Shown: positions 1 to 5,887, numbered from the stretch's first letter. The stretch is DNA of 7,054 bases from Victivallales bacterium (GCA_019038735.1 JAHOYW010000258.1:1-7054); one strand, 5' to 3'. Translations and numbers: made by a program. The notes: generated from the sequence alone by a model not told the origin.

Positions 1-64
1 CTATTGCTTTTTAATGTTTGCGGTATCATACTAAATACAATGATAATCAAAAGAGAGGTGTATT

Positions 65-628
65 ATGTCAGCACAAAACGATGTTTTTTCCAAGTTCGCC
101 CAGCACACTGTTTGGGATTTTATCATTTCCAGAGGAATAGTAGCTTTAATTATCGGTATTCTTTTGATAACAATGCCGGGAGCCACTATAAGTATGTTAT
201 GTATTCTTATAGGAATTTTTCTGCTTATCAACGGTCTGGTCGCCCTCATCAAAGCCTTCAAACCAAATAATGGCAAAAAAACACTTCTTGTATATGGTTT
301 AATTTGCCTGCTTGCCGGATTAGTGATTTTGACAGATCCAGGGCTTTTAGCAGGATTTTTTGTTATAGTATTTTCTTTACTGGTTTTAATTTCAGGAGTA
401 AACCAGTTAGTTGCCGGTATAAAAGCTAAAGACAACCCTGCCATCGCCCGGATATTAGCCGCTGTAGCAGGTCTCATTTCTATAGCATTGGGATCAGCAC
501 TGTTAATCCGCCCGGATATCGGACTGGCAATTATCGTTATGCTAATCGGAATATACTTCATGGCATTCGGTATTTTAGCAATAGCAACAGGCTTAACAAT
601 CCGCAAAAATATCAAAAATATAATATAA
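65..628 (+). CDS. HdeD-family (DUF308) integral membrane protein
   Basis: The 187-residue product is almost entirely hydrophobic, with about six membrane helices near residues 18-37, 41-63, 74-91, 94-117, 128-148 and 151-177. The helices form three hairpin units, each with a turn built round a Pro and a small or acidic residue: TMPGA (36-40), TDPGL (90-94) and RPDIG (149-153). This threefold pattern and the length match the HdeD/DUF308 family, named after an E. coli acid-resistance membrane protein; the biochemical role of most members is unknown. There is no cleavable signal peptide, and the short N-terminus is polar. The start is supported by a GAGAGG Shine-Dalgarno sequence at 52-57, 7 nt before the ATG. 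It is convergent with nagA and probably transcribed alone. A possible weak -35/-10 pair lies within positions 4-32. Family assignment is fairly secure; a specific acid-stress role is inference. Confidence 0.85.
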   Translation: MSAQNDVFSKFAQHTVWDFIISRGIVALIIGILLITMPGATISMLCILIGIFLLINGLVALIKAFKPNNGKKTLLVYGLICLLAGLVILTDPGLLAGFFVIVFSLLVLISGVNQLVAGIKAKDNPAIARILAAVAGLISIALGSALLIRPDIGLAIIVMLIGIYFMAFGILAIATGLTIRKNIKNII

Positions 629-717
629 TTTTGTGACCACAGTAATGAAAAGTATAAATTGTGAATGATGACAGCTCGACCGTTCGCATCTTTTTTAAAG
701 CTCGCAAGCTTGCTTTT

Positions 718-738
718 AAAAAGCCTCACTCTTCGAGG
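718..738 (-). terminator. candidate terminator for the kinase-nagA transcript
   Basis: Read on the minus strand, a short GC stem (CCTC, 7-nt loop, GAGG) is followed by one C and then five T. It lies about 105 nt past the nagA stop codon, which would leave a long structured 3' untranslated region. The stem has only 4 bp, so this is tentative. Confidence 0.35.
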
Positions 739-823
739 ATCGATTTGGTCTAATGCGCCCGTTGGGCTTAAATTTCGCCAATTTGAGATTGGCGACCAAC
801 AGAATTGCCTGTTGGATCGGCAA

Positions 824-848
824 CCGCGGTCAAGCGGATTTTTTATTT
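824..848 (+). terminator. rho-independent terminator for the HdeD-like gene
   Basis: CCGC (824-827) pairs with GCGG (834-837) across the 6-nt loop GGTCAA and is followed by ATTTTTTATTT. The hairpin is GC-rich in an AT-rich setting, and its T-run overlaps the end of the convergent nagA gene. The position is about 200 nt past the upstream stop, so a transcript ending here would contain all the hairpins of the cluster. Confidence 0.55.
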
Positions 849-1991
849 AAAACGTAATTCCCCATTGACAAAAACCTTAGTCGGTTTGAAGTCATCTGAC
901 AGGAAAACTATATCCGCGAAATAAGCGGGTTCGATTCTGCCATGCTTTTCCAGCCCAAGTGATTGAGCCTGGTTCCATGAAGTAGATTTTATTAATTCAG
1001 ATAAAGGTTTTCCGGTAATTTCAGCTACATTTTTCAATGCTGTACAAAGTTCCAGTGTACTGCCGGCTAATGCTCCGTTTGATTTCAGCCGCGCGGCTCC
1101 ATCAGCAACTACTACCGGCAAGCCCCCAATAGAGTATTCGCCGTCAGCCATACCAGCAGCACACATAGCATCAGTTATAAGTTGGATTTTTTCAGTATCT
1201 TTTAGCTCAAAAATCAATTCAATCATATCAGGACAAATATGCAGGGTATCACAAATCAATTCAATAAAAACTTCTTTATTCAACAAGCCTGCCCCGACCA
1301 GACCAATATCACGATGATGCAGACCAGTCATTTGGTTACAAAAATGACTTAAGTTTTTCAAACCATATTTAGCGGCTTCTTTAAACTCTGAATATTTTGC
1401 CGCGCTGTGAACACATGAAGGCGTGATGCCTTCCGCCAGAAGCTGTTTCGCAAATTCTGCTCCACCTTCAACTTCAATAGCATAGGATACTTTGCGAACT
1501 GGAAAAATCTTCGCGAGCTCTTTGACTTCCTCAATGTCCGGTAAACGTACATAATCAGGGTTTTGCGCCCCAAGACAACAAGGATTAATGAAAGGCCCTT
1601 CAAGATGGACTCCAGGAATTTTGCAGCCTTTTTTACCAGATTTAACATAAGCCGCCGCGGTTTCTAAAGATGCCGCCAGTTGTTCGTTGCTCAAAGTCAA
1701 AGTAGTCGGCAATAGTGTTGTTACACCTTCTTTGAGTTTATCAATAGCGATAGTATCCATTGCCTCCTGTGTAGCATCGCTAAAGTCAAAACCTGAACGC
1801 CCGTGGCAATGGACATCAATAAATCCCGGAACCACCATTTGACCTTCCGCGTCAATAATCTCATCCGCCTTGGGTAAACTAGAACTATCAGGATAAAGTT
1901 GTTTGATTTTTTCGCCTTCAATCAAAACAGCAACATTTTCAATATCACAATCAGGTGAAATTACATGACAATTTATTAACAGAATACTCAT
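843..1991 (-). CDS. nagA: N-acetylglucosamine-6-phosphate deacetylase
   Basis: This cytoplasmic amidohydrolase converts N-acetylglucosamine-6-phosphate to glucosamine-6-phosphate plus acetate, the step that feeds NagB. The 382-residue length equals that of E. coli NagA. The motifs run in family order: the metal-binding H-x-H in PGFIDVHCHG (55-64), the metal ligand Glu in VHLEGPF (128-134, E131), the metal His in VHSAA (194-198, H195), the substrate-loop HFCNQMTGLHHRD (216-228), D/H in CDTLH (247-251), the catalytic Asp in ITDAM (272-276, D274), and LAGSTLE near the C-terminus. No key residue is missing. The VHS replaces the more usual GHS before the metal His, a mild variation. The start ATG is preceded by AGGA 8 nt upstream on the minus strand (plus positions 2000-2003), inside the 15-nt gap to the upstream kinase-like gene, so the two are surely one operon with nagA second. 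Confidence 0.96.
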   Translation of the reverse strand: MSILLINCHVISPDCDIENVAVLIEGEKIKQLYPDSSSLPKADEIIDAEGQMVVPGFIDVHCHGRSGFDFSDATQEAMDTIAIDKLKEGVTTLLPTTLTLSNEQLAASLETAAAYVKSGKKGCKIPGVHLEGPFINPCCLGAQNPDYVRLPDIEEVKELAKIFPVRKVSYAIEVEGGAEFAKQLLAEGITPSCVHSAAKYSEFKEAAKYGLKNLSHFCNQMTGLHHRDIGLVGAGLLNKEVFIELICDTLHICPDMIELIFELKDTEKIQLITDAMCAAGMADGEYSIGGLPVVVADGAARLKSNGALAGSTLELCTALKNVAEITGKPLSELIKSTSWNQAQSLGLEKHGRIEPAYFADIVFLSDDFKPTKVFVNGELRFK

Positions 1992-2006
1992 AATTATTTT
2001 CCTGTA

Positions 2007-3395
2007 TTAAAGGCTCGGCAGACTTGCCGCAATGACCGCTTGTCCGTGACGTTTAAATTTTTCGTCAGGAGTACGAAATTTAATATTTTTAGCTAATTCT
2101 GGAAATTCTTCATTTAAGACATCCTGCGCGACTGCCAAAATCAGATCTCCGCCTTTGCCAGAAGTAACACGTCCAAGAGCTAAAAGCAGGCGAATATCAT
2201 AAAACTCAGCGTATTGAGCAATGCCATAGCCAAAATAAACACCAATAGTTCTATATATTCTCGCCGCGGAATCATCATCTTTAGCCATCTTTTCCTGCAC
2301 TTTTACTAACTGTTCGGGGAATGGCATGTCGGTAGGAAAATCAAATCCGGCTGCCGGAGCTAAACGAGCGATTGCCTGTTGTGAAAAATACTGAACTCCA
2401 CAACCAACATCACCAGACCATTCATCCACAGGCGCGTCATCACGGTAATCAATCGGAGAAAATGCCAGTTCATTGAGCCAGTCAGTGATATTACCGTTCA
2501 AATTCACATAACCTACAGCTGTACTGGTTCCCAAGGCAATACCAAGTACACCATTAGATTCCATTGCTATAGAACCAGCTAAAGCGGTTACATCCCCATC
2601 ATTGGCAATCTGCATTGGAACATTGTATTCCGCCTGAATTTTATCAAATATTGGAATAACATGTTCATTCCATAATGATCTATCAACCCCACGAAAAAGT
2701 GACGCGACACGCGGCTGGTTATTAACATAAACTCCAGCGGCACTACCGCCAATAGCATCAACTCTCGTCATGTGTTCCGCGGCACGGCGCAGTGAATCAC
2801 GAATACCTGCCTTATGGTATTCAGGGTCTTTTTCAAAATAAGGATCCCAGGTAATTTCTTCAGTAAAAACAGTTTTGCCGTCAATAACAGCGGCGCACTT
2901 GCGATCGGAACCTCCGAGATCAAAACCAATTCTGCAGCCGTCCATATTGCCGCCGAGTTTTACTTCGATTTCCTTGCTCTCAGGAGCGTCTTCGAGCGTG
3001 CAAGATACGATTTCCATAGTTTGTCCATAAATATTCTCTCCCATAAATTCATAATCAAAAGCGCGCGCGCCAGTTGGGGAATAAATTTCAGCGATGTCTT
3101 TTGCGAGAGCATCACAACCAGCGACTGTAATTTTATATCCACCTTTGGTCCAAAGCAGTGATTTAATCATGCGTTCAACATATTTGACATTGACAGCTTT
3201 AAATTCACCTTCATGAGAGAAAACAGCTGTTTCAAAAGTTGAAACAGTACCGACACTGCGAGTTAAAGCAATAATTATTTTGACTGCCTGACCTGAGGCG
3301 GCAACTTGTTTGCGATACTCTCGATTCCACAATACCGACGGCACAAAACCAGGATCAAGTTCAGATACGAATTTAGGTGCAACTTTGATTTCCAT
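2007..3395 (-). CDS. ROK-family sugar kinase-like protein with N-terminal extension (probable amino-sugar kinase)
   Basis: This 462-residue protein carries an ASKHA/ROK kinase core in its C-terminal two thirds: the phosphate-1 motif FDLGGS (158-163), the catalytic-Asp motif ANDGD (264-268, D266), and the phosphate-2 motif GIALGTSTAVGYV (285-297). Typical ROK kinases have about 300 residues, so some 150 N-terminal residues are extra. They do not look like the helix-turn-helix of ROK repressors, and they include a strand-rich segment around 37-60 and a helix-rich one around 70-105. The ROK zinc motif (His plus CxCGxxGC) is eroded: the matching region, about 309-340, keeps only GC at 331-332. 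Being first in an operon with nagA suggests phosphorylation of N-acetylglucosamine or a related sugar, but this is inference; a regulatory or different sugar role is possible. AAGGA (plus 3403-3407) lies 7 nt before the ATG. Confidence 0.8.
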   Translation of the reverse strand: MEIKVAPKFVSELDPGFVPSVLWNREYRKQVAASGQAVKIIIALTRSVGTVSTFETAVFSHEGEFKAVNVKYVERMIKSLLWTKGGYKITVAGCDALAKDIAEIYSPTGARAFDYEFMGENIYGQTMEIVSCTLEDAPESKEIEVKLGGNMDGCRIGFDLGGSDRKCAAVIDGKTVFTEEITWDPYFEKDPEYHKAGIRDSLRRAAEHMTRVDAIGGSAAGVYVNNQPRVASLFRGVDRSLWNEHVIPIFDKIQAEYNVPMQIANDGDVTALAGSIAMESNGVLGIALGTSTAVGYVNLNGNITDWLNELAFSPIDYRDDAPVDEWSGDVGCGVQYFSQQAIARLAPAAGFDFPTDMPFPEQLVKVQEKMAKDDDSAARIYRTIGVYFGYGIAQYAEFYDIRLLLALGRVTSGKGGDLILAVAQDVLNEEFPELAKNIKFRTPDEKFKRHGQAVIAASLPSL

Positions 3396-3410
3396 AGTAC
3401 AATCCTTAAT

Positions 3411-3424
3411 ATTTATTAAAGCGT
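3411..3424 (+). repeat. 14-nt direct repeat, copy 1
   Basis: ATTTATTAAAGCGT here is identical to 5384-5397. This copy overlaps the operator-like palindrome in front of the kinase-nagA operon. The sequence is AT-rich, so chance is possible, but the shared AAAGCGT core is notable. Confidence 0.5.
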
Positions 3425-3429
3425 TTTAG
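3416..3429. promoter_or_regulatory. LacI/CcpA-type operator-like palindrome upstream of the kinase-nagA operon
   Basis: TTAAAGCGTTTTAG contains AAGCGTTT, which fits the WAARCGYTTW core typical of LacI/GalR-family operators and cre sites. Five of six half-site positions are symmetric about the central CG. It sits 21-34 nt upstream of the kinase start codon, where a bound repressor could block transcription of the operon. No LacI-type regulator gene is in the window, so the binding protein is unknown. Confidence 0.35.
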
Positions 3430-3510
3430 TAATTTTTTTCTACTACATATATATCTCACCCAATCAAAATTCCAGTCATGAATATTTTTTTTCGTTTTTT
3501 TTTTGTAAAC

Positions 3511-3519
3511 TGCTATAAT
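3511..3519 (+). promoter_or_regulatory. extended -10 promoter for the nucleotidyltransferase gene
   Basis: TGCTATAAT is a perfect TGnTATAAT extended -10 element, and the upstream stretch (3485-3504) is very T-rich with no good -35. Transcription would start near 3526, leaving a 5' leader of about 45 nt before the ATG at 3571. The minus-strand promoter for the kinase operon must lie in the same 175-nt gap, but I see no convincing match for it. Confidence 0.55.
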
Positions 3520-3549
3520 TTATACTAGATTAAAAGAATAATATATAAA

Positions 3550-3562
3550 ACCTTATTAAGGT
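3550..3562 (+). promoter_or_regulatory. palindrome containing the Shine-Dalgarno sequence of the nucleotidyltransferase gene
   Basis: ACCTTATTAAGGT is a 13-nt perfect odd palindrome whose right arm contains AAGG, the only visible ribosome-binding sequence for the ATG at 3571 (spacing 9 nt). In the RNA, the CCTT arm could pair with AAGG and partly hide it, or the DNA palindrome could bind a dimeric regulator. The stem is short, so any effect would be modest. Confidence 0.4.
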
Positions 3563-3570
3563 AAAAGAAT

Positions 3571-4476
3571 ATGAAACCAACTTTATTAGTTTTGGCAGCA
3601 GGAATGGGCAGCCGTTACGGCGGGCTGAAACAGCTCGATCAGGTCGGGCCTTCGGGTGAAACGATTATAGACTACTCAATTTTTGATGCTATCCGCGCAG
3701 GATTCGGCAAAGTAGTGTTCATTATCCGCCGGGATATTGAGGAAGCATTCAAAACAGCCCTTGGCTCACGCTACGAAGGCAAAATTGCGGTAGATTACGC
3801 ATTTCAACAAATCGATGCTCTGCCGAAAGGTTTTAATGTACCGGAAGGGCGTGAAAAACCCTGGGGAACAGGACACGCTGTTTATGTAGCCAAAGAATTG
3901 ATAAATGAACCTTTCGCAGTAATTAATGGTGATGATTTTTATGGACGCAATGGTTTTCAACTGCTGGCGGATTATCTGTGTCAGGCGAAAGATAGCGATA
4001 AAGCTGATTTTTCCATGTGTGGCTTTATTATGCGCAATACTTTATCTGATAATGGTTCAGTATCCCGCGGGGTTTGCGAACTTGATTTCGCCGGAAATTT
4101 AACTGAAGTCGTCGAACACACCAAGCTGGAGCGCAATGCGAAGGCGGCGAAAAGCTTTATGAAAGACGGCAGTGTTATTGATTTTAGCGGAGATGAAATT
4201 GTTTCTATGAATATGTGGGGATTTACTCCTTCCTTATTTGATTATATGGATGATATGTTTGTTGATTTTCTAAAGGAAAGTGGTCAGGAAATGGAATCAG
4301 AATTTTTTATTCCGCTAGTAGCCGACACTCTTATCAAGCAAGGTAAAGCTACGGTAAAAGTAATGACTTCTGATGATGAATGGTTCGGTATCACCTATAA
4401 AAAAGACAAAGCCTTCGTTGTTTCGAGTATCAAGAAACTAGTCGAACAAGGCATTTATCCAAATAAACTTTTTTAA
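3571..4476 (+). CDS. nucleotidyltransferase (sugar-phosphate NTP transferase family)
   Basis: The 301-residue product is a GT-A-fold NTP:sugar-phosphate nucleotidyltransferase, expected to make NDP-sugar plus pyrophosphate in the cytoplasm. The signature LAAGMGSRYGGLKQ (8-21) holds the nucleotide-binding G-x-G-x-R and a conserved Lys. KPWGTGHAV (96-104) matches the substrate loop seen in pyrophosphorylases, INGDDFYG (118-125) supplies the metal-binding Asp pair, and MNMWGFTP (213-220) is the usual second-half motif. There is no left-handed beta-helix acyltransferase domain, so it is not a full GlmU, and it differs from RmlA and GalU in detail. The acceptor sugar is unknown. Its position between the kinase-nagA operon and nagB suggests an amino-sugar or hexose phosphate, but that is inference from context only. 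It is divergent from the kinase operon and 118 nt from nagB. Confidence 0.85.
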   Translation: MKPTLLVLAAGMGSRYGGLKQLDQVGPSGETIIDYSIFDAIRAGFGKVVFIIRRDIEEAFKTALGSRYEGKIAVDYAFQQIDALPKGFNVPEGREKPWGTGHAVYVAKELINEPFAVINGDDFYGRNGFQLLADYLCQAKDSDKADFSMCGFIMRNTLSDNGSVSRGVCELDFAGNLTEVVEHTKLERNAKAAKSFMKDGSVIDFSGDEIVSMNMWGFTPSLFDYMDDMFVDFLKESGQEMESEFFIPLVADTLIKQGKATVKVMTSDDEWFGITYKKDKAFVVSSIKKLVEQGIYPNKLF

Positions 4477-4491
4477 GCTAATTAAATTATG

Positions 4492-4519
4492 ATAAAAGAA
4501 AATTTTCTCTTATATTTTC
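4492..4519 (+). terminator. weak AT-rich hairpin after the nucleotidyltransferase gene
   Basis: The arms 4492-4502 and 4503-4513 form an inverted repeat with one mismatch around the perfect palindrome AGAAAATTTTCT (4497-4508), followed by a short T-run. The stem is nearly all A/T and has no natural loop, so termination here would be inefficient and some read-through into nagB is likely. Confidence 0.25.
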
Positions 4520-4531
4520 AATACATAAAAC

Positions 4532-4559
4532 TTGAAAAAAATGAAAAATAGTTTATATT
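4532..4559 (+). promoter_or_regulatory. sigma-70-type promoter for nagB
   Basis: TTGAAA (4532-4537) and TATATT (4554-4559) are separated by 16 bp, giving an expected start near 4566 and a leader of about 30 nt. GGAG (4586-4589) is the ribosome-binding site, 5 nt before the ATG. A GCGGTTTTA sequence at the presumed transcription start partly resembles the operator-like site upstream of the kinase gene. Confidence 0.5.
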
Positions 4560-4594
4560 TTGAGCGGTTTTAATAGTAAAACAATGGAGCAATA

Positions 4595-5380
4595 ATGGAA
4601 GTAATAATTCGTCCAAATACTGAAGTGGCAACCGAACTGGCAAGCCAGTTAATTGCCGAAAAAATTAGTCAAAAACCTTTTCTCTGTCTTGGTCTCGCTA
4701 CTGGTCGTACCATGGAAAAAGTATATAACAAGCTTGTTAATCTACATAAATCAGGTGCTTTGGATTTTTCTCTGGTTCGCACTTATAATCTTGATGAATA
4801 TATAGGTTTAAGTCCAGACGACCCTAATTCCTATCGGCATTACATGAATGAACATTTATTCAATAAGATAAATATTGACTTGCGCAATACCCACCTCCCA
4901 ATGGGAATGGCAGATAATCTGGAAGATGAATGTCATTTATATGAAGAAAGTATTAAAAATAACGGTGGCATAGACCTGCAACTACTGGGAATTGGACGCT
5001 CCGGGCATATTGGCTTTAACGAACCGCTCTCAGCCCTACAGTCAAGAACACGTGATAAAGCCTTGACTCCGGTTACAGTCGCTCAAAATTCTCCGATGTT
5101 TGACCCGCCTGAAAGCATGCCGAAACGTGCAATCACTATGGGAGTCGGAACAATTTTGGAAGCTGATCAGATAATAATGCTGGTTACGGGTAAAGAAAAA
5201 GCCGGAATCCTAGCAAAAGCTATTGAAGGACCAATCAGTTCAATGATTTCGGCGACTGCCCTGCAATTACATCCGAAATGTACAATCATTATTGATGAAG
5301 ATGCCGCCGCTGACTTACAGTGTTGCGATTATTACAAATGGATATTTGACAACGAACCAAAATGGGAACCGTATCGTTAA
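4595..5380 (+). CDS. nagB: glucosamine-6-phosphate deaminase/isomerase
   Basis: This cytoplasmic enzyme converts glucosamine-6-phosphate to fructose-6-phosphate plus ammonia, the final step of amino-sugar use before glycolysis. The 261 residues span the whole family (E. coli NagB is 266). Visible motifs are the phosphate-binding LGLATGRT (32-39), TYNLDEYIGL (63-72) with the catalytic Asp D67, and LGIGRSGHIGFNEP (131-144) with the ring-opening His H138 and Glu E143, then SRTRDKAL (150-157) and MGVGTILEA (182-190). One change stands out: the residue two before the His, Asp141 in E. coli and Asn in many Gram-positive enzymes, is Ser136 here. The rest of the active site is intact, so I expect a working enzyme, but a related sugar-phosphate isomerase cannot be excluded. 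It has its own promoter and a terminator downstream, and cooperates with nagA on the other strand. Confidence 0.94.
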   Translation: MEVIIRPNTEVATELASQLIAEKISQKPFLCLGLATGRTMEKVYNKLVNLHKSGALDFSLVRTYNLDEYIGLSPDDPNSYRHYMNEHLFNKINIDLRNTHLPMGMADNLEDECHLYEESIKNNGGIDLQLLGIGRSGHIGFNEPLSALQSRTRDKALTPVTVAQNSPMFDPPESMPKRAITMGVGTILEADQIIMLVTGKEKAGILAKAIEGPISSMISATALQLHPKCTIIIDEDAAADLQCCDYYKWIFDNEPKWEPYR

Positions 5381-5383
5381 ATT

Positions 5384-5397
5384 ATTTATTAAAGCGT
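5384..5397 (+). repeat. 14-nt direct repeat, copy 2
   Basis: Exact copy of 3411-3424, placed 3 nt after the nagB stop codon. The right half-site of the palindrome seen in copy 1 is not preserved here (GTAGATTA follows), so a regulator would bind it only weakly, if at all. Confidence 0.5.
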
Positions 5398-5425
5398 AGA
5401 TTAGTACAAAAACAACAAAAATTAG

Positions 5426-5450
5426 CTTGATGACAAGTCAAGACTTTTTT
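5426..5450 (+). terminator. rho-independent terminator of nagB
   Basis: CTTGA (5426-5430) pairs with TCAAG (5438-5442) round a 7-nt loop and is followed by AC and six T. It separates nagB from the rnpB promoter. The stem is only 5 bp, so strength is moderate. Confidence 0.5.
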
Positions 5451-5474
5451 CCTGAAAACTTATTGATTGTTCCC

Positions 5475-5502
5475 TTGATAAAATTATCCTTAGGTCTATA
5501 TT
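5475..5502 (+). promoter_or_regulatory. promoter of rnpB
   Basis: TTGATA (5475-5480) and TATATT (5497-5502) with a 16-bp spacer predict a transcription start close to 5509. That is just before the first paired base of RNase P helix P1 at 5511, so the promoter position and the RNA model support each other. Confidence 0.65.
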
Positions 5503-5508
5503 AGTTCA

Positions 5509-5852
5509 CGCGATAGTAGTAGGCAGTCGCCAGCTTGAAAGAGTTGGAGGAAAGTCCGGACTACATAGAGCAGGGATTCCTATTGTTAAAGAAGGATACT
5601 GTGGACTATATTCCACAGGAAGGCTAGTGCAGCAGAAAATATACCGCCTCGAAAGAGGTAAGGGTGAAAAGGCGAGGTAAGAGCTCACCGGGTGCTTAGC
5701 GAGAGCGGCATCGCAGTGTAAACCCATCCTGTTGCAAGACCAAATAGGGAACGAGTTGTTGCTCGCAATGTTTGAGTTCCGGGTTCTGGTCGCTTAGATA
5801 GATGATTGCCGCCTCGAAAGAGGAACAGGATCCGGCTTATTCTGCTATCGTG
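5509..5852 (+). ncRNA. rnpB: RNase P RNA, bacterial class A
   Basis: This is the catalytic RNA that trims 5' leaders from tRNA precursors together with the RnpA protein. Helix P1 closes the molecule: CGATAGTAG (5511-5519) with CTGCTATCG (5842-5850), one G-U pair. P2 pairs GGCAGTC (5522-5528) with GATTGCC (5804-5810). P3 is a simple hairpin (5530-5547) with a GAAA loop. The universal core follows: GAGGAAAGTCCGGAC (5547-5561), AGGGTGAAAAGGCG (5661-5674), GTAAGAGCTCACCG (5677-5690), GCAAGACCAAATAGGG (5733-5748), AGATAGATGATTGCC (5796-5810) and the P4 3' strand in ACAGGATCCGGCTTAT (5825-5840). About 344 nt is short for class A. The hairpin that E. coli has just before the AGATGAATGA segment (P18) appears absent, while P19 (5812-5823) is present with a GAAA loop. 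A T-rich tract after P1 may end the transcript. Confidence 0.97.
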
Positions 5853-5887
5853 TTTTATTTTATGAATACAATCTGGAATGGAAGTAA

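Larger units (their letters stand above)
665..848. repeat. cluster of consecutive short palindromes/hairpins between convergent genes
   Basis: The space between the HdeD-like gene and nagA holds at least six consecutive inverted repeats: AAGCT/AGCTT (698-702/707-711, overlapping the palindrome GCAAGCTTGC at 704-713), an odd palindrome at 712-724, CCTC/GAGG (724-727/735-738), GCCC/GGGC (757-760/764-767), TCGCCAAT/ATTGGCGA (775-782/788-795), CCAACAG/CTGTTGG (796-802/809-815) and CCGC/GGCG-type arms (824-827/834-837). A longer-range pair, TTGGTC (745-750) with GACCAA (794-799), could enclose two of the hairpins as a multi-branched fold, in competition with the neighbouring stems. The stretch is richer in G, C and CpG than its neighbours. 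Some hairpins probably act as terminators. The rest could be a repetitive extragenic element or a structured RNA; the sequence alone does not decide. A 61-codon open frame crosses it but looks accidental. Confidence 0.7.

Noticed and set aside
31..729. Long minus-strand open frame (232 codons) opposite the HdeD-like gene.
   Set aside because: It mirrors a strongly hydrophobic real gene that has a good ribosome-binding site and a family match. The antisense product has no recognisable motif.
741..815. Integron attC-like site (GTTGGGC and GACCAAC boxes with internal palindromes).
   Set aside because: The core boxes are in the wrong order on both strands, one box does not fit RYYYAAC, and there is no integrase or gene-cassette layout.
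665..850. 61-codon open frame on the + strand between the HdeD-like gene and nagA.
   Set aside because: It has no ribosome-binding site, lies wholly on the hairpin cluster and overlaps the nagA stop. The encoded peptide shows no domain-like pattern.
2814..3161. 115-codon + strand open frame inside the ROK-like gene.
   Set aside because: It is the antisense shadow of the conserved kinase coding sequence, without ribosome-binding site or motifs.
3396..3570. Minus-strand -35/-10 pair for the kinase-nagA operon (TTGATT near 3460 with TAGTAG).
   Set aside because: The -10 matches only about half the consensus and the alternatives have poor spacing, so I do not annotate a specific site.
4477..4594. 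Riboswitch or glmS-type ribozyme ahead of nagB.
   Set aside because: The 118-nt gap is simple AT-rich sequence with one weak inverted repeat and a promoter. It has none of the conserved segments of such RNAs.
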